From: Pseudarthrobacter chlorophenolicus A6
GTDB taxonomy: Bacteria > Actinomycetota > Actinomycetes > Actinomycetales > Micrococcaceae
Length of the DNA: 64,000 bases
Assembly: GCF_000022025.1 (NCBI RefSeq)
Contig: NC_011886.1
Location: forward strand, 3,265,209 to 3,329,208
Reading direction: 5' to 3'
Shown: piece by piece, positions 36,058-44,615 of the stretch
Layout of the letters: the number at the start of each line of letters is the position of its first letter
How positions within the stretch are numbered: the stretch's first letter is position 1
Notes under the pieces: generated by a model
What the model saw: the letters and a program-made list of their open reading frames with translations, nothing else
Databases searched by the model: none
Told to the model about the DNA's origin: nothing
Made by a program: the position numbers and the translations under genes

Positions 36058-37914
36058 GTGATTGGTGAACAAATTGACGCGCAGTCGAATAGTCGCAATG
36101 AGCGCCTCAGAAGAAGGAGGCGAGTGTGGAAACTTTCTGTTGCGATTCTAGTAGCCGCAGTCATCTGCTTGCTCTCTTTAGCAGCATGGTTGGCCTACAG
36201 GGCCTCGACGGTTAAGGCCGAGCTACAGGGCGTAGTCGATCTAGTTCCAAAGCTGAAGGCCGACCTGGTGGCCAATGAACCCGATCAAGCCGCCGCAACG
36301 ACCTCGTCGATGCGTGAAAAGACGCAATTGGCGCGTTCGGCCGTCTCCGACCCCATGTGGACGCTTGCCTCAACCGTTCCCTGGGTCGGGCCCAACTTCA
36401 GTGCTGTCGGCGAAATGGCACGCACTGCCGACGACGTAGTCGGACTAGGCCTCGAACCAATCGTGGGACTAGCAACGACTCTGAATTGGGACAGGCTGGT
36501 TCCTAGCAGTGCAGGGGCGGACTTAGCCGCTCTTGAATCTGTTTCCCCGACCGCAACTAACGCCGCCTACGCAGTACAAACTTCAGCTGAGAGGCTGAAG
36601 GCTATAGATGCAAGCCGGCTCCTCCCCGAAATATCAGAACCTTTAGTGGCTTCTCGGGCTGAGTTGAGTTCCATCACCGGCGCACTCACGGCGTCGGCCG
36701 ACGCGGCACGGCTTCTTCCAGAGATGCTTGGTTCCCAGGAAACACGGCACTACCTGCTAATGATTCAGAACAACGCAGAAGCGCGAGCGTCGGGAGGTAT
36801 TCCGGGTGCGTTGGCTGCTCTTACCATCGAGAAGGGGAAGCTCTCACTTGGCGCCCAGAGTAGTGCTGGAGATCTGGGCATCATGGCGCCGGTCCTGCCT
36901 GTAAATCCGCAACAAGAACAGATTTTTTCCACGCGCTTGGGCAAATATATGCAGGACGTCAACCTGACCCCGGACTTCCCTACAGCCGCATCCACAGCAC
37001 AACGCATGTGGGAACGAAAGACTGGCCAACGCGTCGACGGTGTGCTATCCGTTGATCCCGTAGTCCTAAGCTACATTCTGCGGGCCACAGGACCTGTATC
37101 GGTTACAGGACCCGAACTCCAACAAGTGAAGGCATTAGGACTGCCCGTACAGCTCACAGGCAACAACGTCGTCCAAACGCTCCTTTCCGACGTCTATGCA
37201 AAGATCGAGCAACCTAAACTGCAGGATGCGTACTTCGCAGGTGTAGCCAGAGAGATCTTCTCCGCGCTCTCCAACGGAAAAGCGGAAGCTAAGGGATTAG
37301 TCAGCGGATTAAGCCAAGGCGCACAGGAAGGGCGGGTACTTGTTTGGTCGTCGAAATCGAAGGAACAGTCGATCATAGAGAGGTATCAAGTAGGCGGATC
37401 TGTAACAGGTCCAAGCGTTCCGCCTGCGCAATTCGGCGTCTACTTCAACGATGGTACAGGCGCAAAAATGGATTACTACGTGAAACGCAGCGTGCAACTC
37501 GTCAAACAATGCGAGAAAGATGGGTACGAGCACACGCTCGTGCGTGTGGTCAGTACAAACACTGCTCCCGCCAATGCGGCCACTTCACTCCCCGCTTACG
37601 TGACAGGAGACGGCAATTTCGGAGTTCCGGCGGGCTCCGTTCAAACGAATGTATTGGTTTACGGTCCTGCGCAGGCAATGATTGAGACGACGGACCTGGA
37701 CGGTCAGCGTGTCCCGTTCGCCTCGCACTTTCACGCAACTCGCCCCGTGGGCATATACGCAGTCACACTGGCCCCCGGTGAAAGTAAAATCCTAGAGTTC
37801 AGTTTCGGAAGAATCGTCCAGCACATGGAACCCAACGTAGTAGTAACTCCGTCGGTTCAACCCATCCAAGATGTCATCCTCCCTACAGAGAGCACCGCTT
37901 GTAGCCAGCAGTGA
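36058..37914 (+). CDS. DUF4012 membrane-anchored protein
   Basis: The 618-residue product has one membrane segment near residues 23-47 after an Arg-rich cytoplasmic start, then a large outside domain with MIQNNAEARASGGIPGALA and DGVLSVDPVVLSYILRATGPV, the hallmarks of DUF4012 proteins. These are common in actinobacterial polysaccharide loci, and a relation to LytR-CpsA-Psr-type envelope proteins has been suggested. GTG start. Its place after the phosphoglycosyltransferase suggests work on polymer attachment or display. Confidence 0.82.
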   Translation: MIGEQIDAQSNSRNERLRRRRRVWKLSVAILVAAVICLLSLAAWLAYRASTVKAELQGVVDLVPKLKADLVANEPDQAAATTSSMREKTQLARSAVSDPMWTLASTVPWVGPNFSAVGEMARTADDVVGLGLEPIVGLATTLNWDRLVPSSAGADLAALESVSPTATNAAYAVQTSAERLKAIDASRLLPEISEPLVASRAELSSITGALTASADAARLLPEMLGSQETRHYLLMIQNNAEARASGGIPGALAALTIEKGKLSLGAQSSAGDLGIMAPVLPVNPQQEQIFSTRLGKYMQDVNLTPDFPTAASTAQRMWERKTGQRVDGVLSVDPVVLSYILRATGPVSVTGPELQQVKALGLPVQLTGNNVVQTLLSDVYAKIEQPKLQDAYFAGVAREIFSALSNGKAEAKGLVSGLSQGAQEGRVLVWSSKSKEQSIIERYQVGGSVTGPSVPPAQFGVYFNDGTGAKMDYYVKRSVQLVKQCEKDGYEHTLVRVVSTNTAPANAATSLPAYVTGDGNFGVPAGSVQTNVLVYGPAQAMIETTDLDGQRVPFASHFHATRPVGIYAVTLAPGESKILEFSFGRIVQHMEPNVVVTPSVQPIQDVILPTESTACSQQ

Positions 37915-38081
37915 GACGAGTCGTTAATACTTTGTAAACCGAGTAGATTGAGATTGCTCGCAACGTGAGCCAATGATAGATTCTTCTCGGGATATCTATC
38001 CGTAGTTCTGCACAGGTCTCGTGCAGGGGGGCCTTCCCCAAGATCGGGTATCAAAACTTAAACGTCTCCGGGGGGACACAC

Positions 38082-38669
38082 ATGAAGAAAACACTCGCAA
38101 CACTCGCACTTGCTGGTTCGATCGCTCTTGTCGGAGCAGCTCCCTCAATGGCCACCACCTACCCTGCCCTGCCGCCGCAGGCCGCCGTTTCTGACGGTAG
38201 TGTCGCGCCAGGCGAAACCTTCACCTTCACAGGCCAAGGCTTCCTTGCAGGGGAAACCGTGACCATCACAGTTACGCTCGTCACTGGCGGCGCCACGAAC
38301 GCAGGTGGCACCGCAGTTTCGGCTAAGATCCCCGTCTTCCAGGCACCGCAGACGCTCACCGCAACTGCTGACGCCCAAGGCAAGATTTCCGTTCCGCTGG
38401 CTCTCAACGAGGCCGGTACTTACTCCATCACGGCAACTGGTAACACCTCTGGCGTCACGGTTGGACCCGTCACGGTGACGGTTGCTGCTTCATTGGCTAA
38501 CACCGGCGGCGCTCCGCTGGCCAACACGGGCGCCGGTGCAGGCCTCGCGAACACCGGTGCTGACTCCGGCCTGGTCCTCTGGACCCTGGTTGGTGCAGGC
38601 GCACTGGCAGCCGGTGCAACCTCCGTCGTGGTGGTCCGCCGCCGCGCCAAGGCTGAAGCCGCTGCCTAA
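38082..38669 (+). CDS. Secreted LAxTG surface protein with three tandem sorting motifs
   Basis: The 195-residue protein has a signal peptide (KKTLATLALAGSIALVGAAPSMA), a beta-sandwich body starting DGSVAPGETFTFTGQGF, and a C-terminal sorting region with LANTG three times (about residues 136, 145 and 154), a membrane segment and VVRRRAKAEAAA. LAxTG is the target of class E sortases of high-GC Gram-positives. Only the last copy has the right distance to the membrane segment. No sortase gene is in the window. GGGGGG lies just before the ATG, and a strong terminator follows. Confidence 0.85.
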   Translation: MKKTLATLALAGSIALVGAAPSMATTYPALPPQAAVSDGSVAPGETFTFTGQGFLAGETVTITVTLVTGGATNAGGTAVSAKIPVFQAPQTLTATADAQGKISVPLALNEAGTYSITATGNTSGVTVGPVTVTVAASLANTGGAPLANTGAGAGLANTGADSGLVLWTLVGAGALAAGATSVVVVRRRAKAEAAA

Positions 38670-38691
38670 GGGCAGTTAGCTATAGCACCAA

Positions 38692-38732
38692 AGAAGGTGG
38701 GTGGTCTCCTGAACGGAGACCACCCACCTTCT
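38692..38732 (+). terminator. Perfect 18-bp stem after the LAxTG gene
   Basis: AGAAGGTGGGTGGTCTCC (38692-38709) pairs perfectly with 38715-38732 across TGAAC. No T-tract follows, but the stem is strong and sits 23 bases after the stop, at the end of the exopolysaccharide locus. Confidence 0.7.
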
Positions 38733-38762
38733 GCGTTAATGCATGTGGTATCAAGTAGAACT

Positions 38763-39227
38763 ATGGGAACGTGGCGCGTGAAGCATCTACGCAACCGGCG
38801 ATTCTGGCAGACCATTCTCGCCGCCATGCTGATCCCCCTCGCGCTCATCGCGTTCTGGCCAACCCCGGTCGACCGCCCGGTCCAGGGACTTCTCGCCGAC
38901 ACTCTGAGCTTCCTTCACCGCCATGGAATCCCCGGCTGGTTCAACTACCAGTTTGTGGAAACCACCGCCAATGTCATGCTGTTCGTCCCGGTCGGGTTCG
39001 TCAGCGCGCTCTCATTTCCGGAAAAACGCTGGTGGCAAATCACAGCCCTCGGTTTGCTCGTATCCGGCTGCATAGAACTAGGCCAGCTCCTGTTCCTCCA
39101 CGACCGCTTCGCCAGCCGACTGGACCTGGCGACAAACACCGCGGGGGCCGCGGCAGGGGCATGGCTGGCCTTCCTTGCGATTAAGCGACTGGAGGCCCGC
39201 CACCTTGCGGCAGCGGACCTCCAGTAG
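38763..39227 (+). CDS. VanZ-family membrane protein
   Basis: The 154-residue protein has four hydrophobic segments and the VanZ-type motif TTANVMLFVPVGFVSALSF, GCIELGQLLF and DLATNTAGAAAGAWLA. I placed the start at the ATG at 38763; upstream in-frame codons overlap the terminator stem. VanZ-like proteins occur near envelope and glycopeptide-resistance genes, with unclear function. It converges on galU. Confidence 0.78.
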   Translation: MGTWRVKHLRNRRFWQTILAAMLIPLALIAFWPTPVDRPVQGLLADTLSFLHRHGIPGWFNYQFVETTANVMLFVPVGFVSALSFPEKRWWQITALGLLVSGCIELGQLLFLHDRFASRLDLATNTAGAAAGAWLAFLAIKRLEARHLAAADLQ

Positions 39228-39240
39228 GGCGGGTTTGGTG

Positions 39241-40131
39241 TTAGTTAACGAAACCCTTGAGCCAGGTCTTCAGATCCTCGCCGAACTCCACCCGCTCAGA
39301 CGCAATGGTAATAACGGCCTTCAGGTAGCTGAGCTTGTCACCGGTATCAAAGCGGCGGCCCTTGAACACCACGCCATACACGCCGGAGCCTTCGCCTTCG
39401 CCAGCGGCCAGGGTCTGCAGCGCATCAGTCAGCTGAATTTCGTTGCCACGCCCCGGCGCGGTGTTCTCAAGGATTCCGAATACGGCCGGGTGCAGGACAT
39501 AGCGGCCAATGACGGCCAGGTTGGAGGGCGCGTCGGCAGCAGCCGGCTTCTCCACCAGGCTGTTGACGCGGACGTAGTCTTCGCCCTCAACTCTAGAGAT
39601 GTCCGCACAGCCATAGGCGCTGATCTGCGACGGATCCACCTCGATTAGGGCGATCACCGAACCGCCGGTCTTCTGCTGGACATCGATCATGGTGCTCAGC
39701 AGGTCTTCAGCTTCATCAATGAGGTCGTCACCGAGCAGCACGGCAAAGGGCTCGTTCCCTACGTGCTGCTTACCGCAGAGCACCGCATGGCCAAGCCCTT
39801 TGGCTTCGCCCTGGCGGACGTAGTGGATGGGACCGAGCTCGGACGCAGCCTGGATGGACTGCAGCCGGTCCTTGTCACCTTTCTGTTCCAGCAGGCGCTC
39901 CAAGCCGGGTGCACGGTCGAAGTGGTCCTCAAGGGCGCGCTTGCTGCGGCCCGTGATCATCAGGACGTCGTTAAGGCCGGATTTGATGGCCTCTTCGACG
40001 ACGTACTGGATGGCCGGGCGGTCAACCACCGGCAACATTTCCTTCGGCATTGCCTTGGTGGCGGGCAGGAAGCGAGTTCCCAATCCGGCAGCAGGAATGA
40101 CGGCTTTAGTTACGGCTCTCCCCATAGTCAT
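39241..40131 (-). CDS. galU: UTP--glucose-1-phosphate uridylyltransferase
   Basis: GalU makes UDP-glucose from UTP and glucose-1-phosphate, a precursor for the polymers made around it. The 296-residue product has the pyrophosphorylase motif VIPAAGLGTRFLPATKAMPKEMLP, VLLGDDLIDE, and the conserved VEKP and GRYVLHP segments with KGRRFDTGDKLSYLKA near the end. It begins at the ATG at 40131 and converges on the VanZ-like gene with a 13-base gap. Confidence 0.95.
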   Translation of the reverse strand: MTMGRAVTKAVIPAAGLGTRFLPATKAMPKEMLPVVDRPAIQYVVEEAIKSGLNDVLMITGRSKRALEDHFDRAPGLERLLEQKGDKDRLQSIQAASELGPIHYVRQGEAKGLGHAVLCGKQHVGNEPFAVLLGDDLIDEAEDLLSTMIDVQQKTGGSVIALIEVDPSQISAYGCADISRVEGEDYVRVNSLVEKPAAADAPSNLAVIGRYVLHPAVFGILENTAPGRGNEIQLTDALQTLAAGEGEGSGVYGVVFKGRRFDTGDKLSYLKAVITIASERVEFGEDLKTWLKGFVN

Positions 40132-40204
40132 AGCTGAACTTTATAAATTCTCTGCCGCTAATGACAATTGAAGCCTCAAGGTTTCGACTAGCTCAACCAC
40201 CGAG

Positions 40205-41110
40205 TCAACCGCTGTAGCGGTTCAAGTCCCGTGCGATTTTCGGAAGGGCGCGTGAAAAACGGCCCCACCGGGCAGCGTTCTGAACTAGGACTCCCTTCAG
40301 CGACATGTTTGCATGAACGTCTCGACTGAGGAGAACCTGCCTCCCCGGAAAAACAGCCCTCAAAAGCATCAAGGGTTTTTCTTGCCACGGTGCCTGAACA
40401 AGGGCAATGATGCGTGCGCTACCCGGTTCCTGTGCCAACAGGCGGTTGCGCCATTCAGTGGATACCTCCGGCCATACGGGGACCAAAGATGCCGGAATGA
40501 GGTCTCCTAGAAACGGGCGCGTGGCCGCCAAACTGCCGGTGGATTCCGACAGCTCTAAGATTGCGGACGCCAGCGCTTCCTCACGGGTCAGTGCAGTGAG
40601 GAAATCAAGATCCTCCCGGCAGGGCGGCAGGTCAGGCGAACGTAGCGCATGCAGGGCCAGGATCAGAATGGCCAGCGGCTTGGATGGAACGCGGATGTCC
40701 TGGCCGGCCAGGGCGAGTTGCTCGGTGTTGGCCCACATCGTCTCGAAGCAATCAGAAGCCGGAGCTTCCATGCCGGGGAAGCGGAAATGGACATCGATGC
40801 AGCATGGCCACTCCGGGTGGTCCACCGTTACGGAGTGTTTGGGAAACGTCTTGCTGTCAGGATCAACCGGACGCTTCCGCCACCCCCTTCCCTGCAGCGC
40901 CGCCACCACTGCGTCCAGGTCCTGAGGTGACACAAACACATCCACATCGCCTGAAGTCTTTGGCTTGCGCAGCCCTTGGAGGACGCTGGCGGGCCCTTTG
41001 ATGAAGAAGGCCCTGATGCCCAGCTCGGCAGCCACGCGGGCCACGAGGGCATGCCCCAGAAGCACGCCCTCATCAACGCTCAGTTCGGCATTGTCATTCG
41101 GGTTGCTCAT
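40205..41110 (-). CDS. Nucleotidyltransferase-family protein (UGNT-like)
   Basis: The 301-residue protein has FFIKGPASVLQGL and SGDVDVFVSPQDLDAVV, the G-D-x-D catalytic motif of the nucleotidyltransferase family found in surface-polysaccharide loci, followed by HFRFPGM and a helical C-terminal half. Start ATG 41110 lies eight bases after the stop of the Wzz/BY-kinase gene, so they form one unit. The substrate is unknown; these proteins may modify a glycosyltransferase product or transfer nucleotides to sugars. Confidence 0.75.
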   Translation of the reverse strand: MSNPNDNAELSVDEGVLLGHALVARVAAELGIRAFFIKGPASVLQGLRKPKTSGDVDVFVSPQDLDAVVAALQGRGWRKRPVDPDSKTFPKHSVTVDHPEWPCCIDVHFRFPGMEAPASDCFETMWANTEQLALAGQDIRVPSKPLAILILALHALRSPDLPPCREDLDFLTALTREEALASAILELSESTGSLAATRPFLGDLIPASLVPVWPEVSTEWRNRLLAQEPGSARIIALVQAPWQEKPLMLLRAVFPGRQVLLSRDVHANMSLKGVLVQNAARWGRFSRALPKIARDLNRYSG

Positions 41111-41117
41111 GGAACAC

Positions 41118-42683
41118 CTAGACCCTCGCCCGGCGTCCGCTGAGCGCCGCTTCCAAGGTCCCGTCCGTTGCCTCATCCTGGAAAGCAACGAGCGGCGGTG
41201 TAGAAGTGCCAGCCGCATCGTCCGGTGCTGCAGTGTACGTCCCGTAGTAGGAGTACGAGCCGGCTCCGCGGGTGGGGACGTAGTTCAGCACCGCTCCCAG
41301 GACACGCCCCTTCACCTTGTCCAGGTTGCCCAGCGACTGGGCCAGCTGGTCCTGGGTGGTCTTGCCGGTCCGGATCACCACGATGGCGCCATCCGCAACC
41401 GGCGACAGGACGGCTGCATCGGTTACCGGCAGCAGCGGCGGCGCGTCAATGAGCACCGTCGCATTCTGGGCCAGGGCGGTGAGCATGTTCTTCATGGCCC
41501 GCGAACCCAACAGCTCGCTGGGGTTGGGCGGGATACGGCCCGAACCCAGCACCGACAGGTTGGGCAGCGCGCTCCACGGCTGCAGTCCGTCCTCCAGCTC
41601 GGCTGTACCCGCGAGGACGTCGGTGACGCCGGCTCCGGGGACCAGGTTGAACACATCCACCAGTGTGGGGCGGCGGAGGTCGCCGTCCACTACCACCACC
41701 TTCTCGCCGGCGGCGGCCATGGTGACCGCCAGGTTGGCCGTAACGGTGGATTTACCTTCCGACTGCACAGAACTGGTGACCACGATGATCCGCGGCGGCT
41801 GGTCCACGTCCAGGAAGCTGAGGTTGGTCCGCAGTTCGCGGAGCGCTTCTGCCATCGCTCCCCCACCGCCGTGGGCATTGGCAGACATGCCCGCATCCAG
41901 GACCGTGCTCCGGGCATCCAGACGGTGGTCCACCGGCAGCGTGCCAATCACCGGAACCCCGAACAGCTGTTCAATCTCGGCGGCATCGCGGATGCGCCGG
42001 TCCAGGTACCGGCGGATCACCGCATACGCCACGCCGAGAGCAAGGCCCACCAGCGCACCCAGGGCGAGGTTCAGCTTGGTGTTGGGCGACGTGGGGCTCG
42101 CGGGGAGCACCGCCTTGCCCAACGGCAGCACACGGACCGCCGTGGCTGTGGCACCCGCGGGCGTGCCGGCGTCGGACGCTGCATCGCTGCCTGCCTCGGC
42201 GGGCGGCGCCGTCTCAATGGCCTCCACCCGGGCTGCGAGTCCGTTGACCCAGGCATCGGCCACGCGCTGGGCCGTGGCCGGGTCCGTGGATTCTGCGGTG
42301 ACCCGGATCTCCGCGGTGTCCAGCGGCACCTTCACACTGATGCTGCCAAGCAGCGCGTCCGCAGTGGTGTTCAACTGGAGGGCCGCGATGACCCGGTCCG
42401 CCACCAGCCTGGACTTCGCCACGGATTCGTAGTTTTTGACCTTGGCCTTTGCCAGGCTGTCGTCGGCGAGGGCGAGGCTCACATTGTCCGAGCCGGGCGT
42501 CACCACAATCCCGATGGAATGGGACGCATAGACCTTCGGCTGCAGGATGGTCCATCCCATGGCTGCCATAGTGGCGAGCAACGTGAGGCTGACGATCCCT
42601 TTCCAGTAGGTCCGGAGCACCTGAAGGTTGTCCCTGAGATCCAGGCCATCCGACGCCTCTGCAGGAGCTGCCGGAGTGCTCAC
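41118..42683 (-). CDS. Second Wzz/BY-kinase chain-length regulator
   Basis: GTG at 42683 gives 521 residues. It has two membrane segments (about residues 30-50 and 205-225), Wzz-type outer domain, and a BY-kinase part with SSVQSEGKSTVTANL, VVVVDGDLRRP and VLIDAPPLLPVTDA. The tail has only a few tyrosines (GSYSYYGTYTA). It is high in GC, unlike the paralogue at 32925-34352, and so belongs to the host background rather than to the low-GC locus. It may serve the GT2 synthases or a second Wzy pathway. Confidence 0.87.
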   Translation of the reverse strand: MSTPAAPAEASDGLDLRDNLQVLRTYWKGIVSLTLLATMAAMGWTILQPKVYASHSIGIVVTPGSDNVSLALADDSLAKAKVKNYESVAKSRLVADRVIAALQLNTTADALLGSISVKVPLDTAEIRVTAESTDPATAQRVADAWVNGLAARVEAIETAPPAEAGSDAASDAGTPAGATATAVRVLPLGKAVLPASPTSPNTKLNLALGALVGLALGVAYAVIRRYLDRRIRDAAEIEQLFGVPVIGTLPVDHRLDARSTVLDAGMSANAHGGGGAMAEALRELRTNLSFLDVDQPPRIIVVTSSVQSEGKSTVTANLAVTMAAAGEKVVVVDGDLRRPTLVDVFNLVPGAGVTDVLAGTAELEDGLQPWSALPNLSVLGSGRIPPNPSELLGSRAMKNMLTALAQNATVLIDAPPLLPVTDAAVLSPVADGAIVVIRTGKTTQDQLAQSLGNLDKVKGRVLGAVLNYVPTRGAGSYSYYGTYTAAPDDAAGTSTPPLVAFQDEATDGTLEAALSGRRARV

Positions 42684-43141
42684 TGCTGTCCTAGCTAACG
42701 TAGATTCGTGCAACCGGCTGGGACGCCAAGACTTGAGACAACGAATTGAGCCGCACAGCTGGACCCCCCGAACCCGCAACGCCCCGCACGTCAGCGCCAA
42801 GGGCGGCGGCAGCAGCGCCGTCGTACTCCTGGAATCTTCAGGCCACCAGAGGCGGACCGGGACAGCAGGATCCAGAACGCCGGGTTCCGCATGGCCGGAC
42901 CGCGCAGAGGGCCACCATCCTCTGAGCGGCTCCTCCCTGCGTTGATATTGATGGATGGGCAAAAAGAGTCACTTTTGGATCGAAAGGCCGACTTTTCGCA
43001 GCATTAGCCGAGTTTTTCCGCAGGATTCGCTCAAGGCCAGCTCAATGCCAGCGCAAGGCCTTTACGATCATCCGTGTGCCGCCCGGCGCAGGTGACCGGC
43101 AGCCAGCGTGGCTGCCATGACGATTCTGGGGATCGATCGCC
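42684..43141. other. Divergent promoter region between BY-kinase and GH26 genes
   Basis: No gene is supported. Site E lies at 43031-43058, and TACGAT at 43063-43068 may be a -10 box for the GH26 gene. An AT-rich patch at 42955-43020 (CTTTTGG, ACTTTTCG, GTTTTTCC) may serve either direction. Confidence 0.45.
43031..43058 (-). promoter_or_regulatory. Three tandem half-sites, 11-bp period (site E)
   Basis: TCAAGG at 43031, TCAATG at 43042 and GCAAGG at 43053 give three copies of an 11-mer in a row. On the minus strand they read CTTGCGC, ATTGAGC and CTTGAGC. The array lies about 85 bases before the GH26 start, but its orientation is opposite to the other four sites relative to that gene, so it could also act on the minus-strand kinase gene 350 bases away. 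Confidence 0.55.
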
Positions 43142-44389
43142 ATGTACAAAACGCTTAAGACATTCCTCTCGGCAGTGGCCGCAGCCCTCGGCCTGGCCCT
43201 CGCCCTGACAGTGGTGCAGCCCGCCGCAGCGCAGGCCGCCGCCGGCCAGATTTCGCTGAGCCCCACCACCGGACCCGCCGGATCCGCCATCACGGTGACA
43301 GGCAGCGGATTCAAAGCCTCCACCAACGGAACCGTGATCATCGGATCCGCAACCTTCCCCCTGAAGACCACAGCCACGGGCACGTTCAGTGCCCCTGCCA
43401 CCATCCCGGCGGCCGCCACGGGCAAGATCACGGTGACCGCCAAAACTTCGTCGGTGCAGGCCTCGGCGGTGTTCACCGTGGCAGTACCCACTACGACGAC
43501 GGCCCCGGCCCCGGCGCCCACGGTCAGCACCGCACGGCTCCAGTTCGGTACCGCCACCAACGGCGGGCCGCTCGCCAGTGCGGAACTCGATGAGGTTGCT
43601 GCCCTGGCCGGCGAAGCACCGTCCAGCGTGCTGTTCTACAAGGACTTCCTCCAGCCCGCCCCCATCACCGAGATGAACGCCGTCCGCTCCCGCGGCGCCG
43701 TGCCGCTGGTGACCTGGGAGCCCTGGGCCTGGGGCGGCGGCGTGAACCAGCCCGCGTACAGCCTGGACCGGATCGCCGCCGGCGACTTCGACGCCCACAT
43801 CGCCCAGTGGGGGCAGGCCCTCGCGGCCTGGGGCTACCCGGTCCAGCTGCGGTTCGCCCACGAAATGAACGGCGATTGGTACCCCTGGGCCGAAAGCGTC
43901 AACGGCAACCAGCCCGGCGACTACGTCCAGGCCTGGCGGCACGTCCACGACGTGGTCGAAGCCCAGGGAGCCAGCAACGTGTCCTGGGTGTGGAGCCCCA
44001 ACGTCCCCTACTGGGGTTCCACCGATCTCGCCGGCCTCTACCCGGGCGCCGGTTACGTGGATGTGGTTGCTCTGGATGGCTACAACTGGGGCACGTCCGC
44101 GTCCTGGAGCGGGTGGATCTCTCCGCAGGACCTGTTCGCGCCGGGCATCGCCCAGCTGCGGGCCCTGGCCCCCGGCACGCCCATCCTCATTGCCGAAACG
44201 GCGTCCAGCGAAGCCGGCGGCGACAAAGCGGCCTGGAACACACAGCTGATCTCCTACCTCGCCGCGCAGCCGGACGTCATGGGGTTCGTGTGGTTCCACA
44301 TCCAGAAGGAAGCTGACTGGAGGATCAACAGCAGCGCCGCCTCCGCCACGGCGTTCAAGAACGCGCTGCTGGCGCGCCGCACTTCCTGA
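43142..44389 (+). CDS. Secreted GH26-like glycoside hydrolase with N-terminal IPT-type domain
   Basis: The 415-residue protein has a signal peptide (cut near AAAQA), a beta-sandwich of IPT/TIG type at about 35-120 (SPTTGPAGSAITVTGSGF), a Thr/Pro linker and a catalytic domain. LRFAHEMNGDWYPW holds the acid/base glutamate and ILIAETASSE the nucleophile, the two GH26 signatures; mannan is the usual substrate. WHIQ/WFHIQKEADWRI near the end fits the fold. A hydrolase next to polysaccharide synthases suggests trimming or turnover of the matrix polymer. Site E upstream points to shared control. Confidence 0.85.
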   Translation: MYKTLKTFLSAVAAALGLALALTVVQPAAAQAAAGQISLSPTTGPAGSAITVTGSGFKASTNGTVIIGSATFPLKTTATGTFSAPATIPAAATGKITVTAKTSSVQASAVFTVAVPTTTTAPAPAPTVSTARLQFGTATNGGPLASAELDEVAALAGEAPSSVLFYKDFLQPAPITEMNAVRSRGAVPLVTWEPWAWGGGVNQPAYSLDRIAAGDFDAHIAQWGQALAAWGYPVQLRFAHEMNGDWYPWAESVNGNQPGDYVQAWRHVHDVVEAQGASNVSWVWSPNVPYWGSTDLAGLYPGAGYVDVVALDGYNWGTSASWSGWISPQDLFAPGIAQLRALAPGTPILIAETASSEAGGDKAAWNTQLISYLAAQPDVMGFVWFHIQKEADWRINSSAASATAFKNALLARRTS

Positions 44390-44406
44390 CGGGTTGCCCG
44401 CGAACG

Positions 44407-44443
44407 CCGCCGGCCCGGCCGATACTTTCGGCCGGGCCGGCGG
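44407..44443. terminator. Bidirectional terminator, perfect 15-bp stem
   Basis: CCGCCGGCCCGGCCG (44407-44421) pairs perfectly with 44429-44443 across ATACTTT. It lies between the convergent GH26 and LAYTG microprotein genes and can serve both. Confidence 0.7.
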
Positions 44444-44451
44444 GGTATTCA

Positions 44452-44610
44452 TCAGGGCCTGGTTTTGGGGTTCTTGCGCAGCAACGCCAGGACTGCCACA
44501 CCGATGAGCATGACGCCCAGGGCGGTGAGCAGCGACGAGCCAACGTTCAGGCCTGTGTAGGCCAGGGCGGCTGCTCCGGTGGCGGGAACTGCGGTAGACA
44601 TTCCATACAT
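44452..44610 (-). CDS. 52-aa LAxTG-type surface microprotein
   Basis: From the ATG at 44610 the product reads MYGMSTAVPATGAAALAYTG, then a hydrophobic segment (about residues 27-44) and LLRKNPKTRP. This is a complete sorting signal, LAYTG plus membrane span plus basic tail, with almost no protein before it and no separate signal peptide. It starts five bases after the GT2 stop, so it is co-transcribed and probably coupled. It may be a small membrane subunit of the synthase or a cell-wall-linked tag. A second ATG at 44601 would shorten it by three residues. Confidence 0.6.
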   Translation of the reverse strand: MYGMSTAVPATGAAALAYTGLNVGSSLLTALGVMLIGVAVLALLRKNPKTRP

Positions 44611-44615
44611 GGTTA

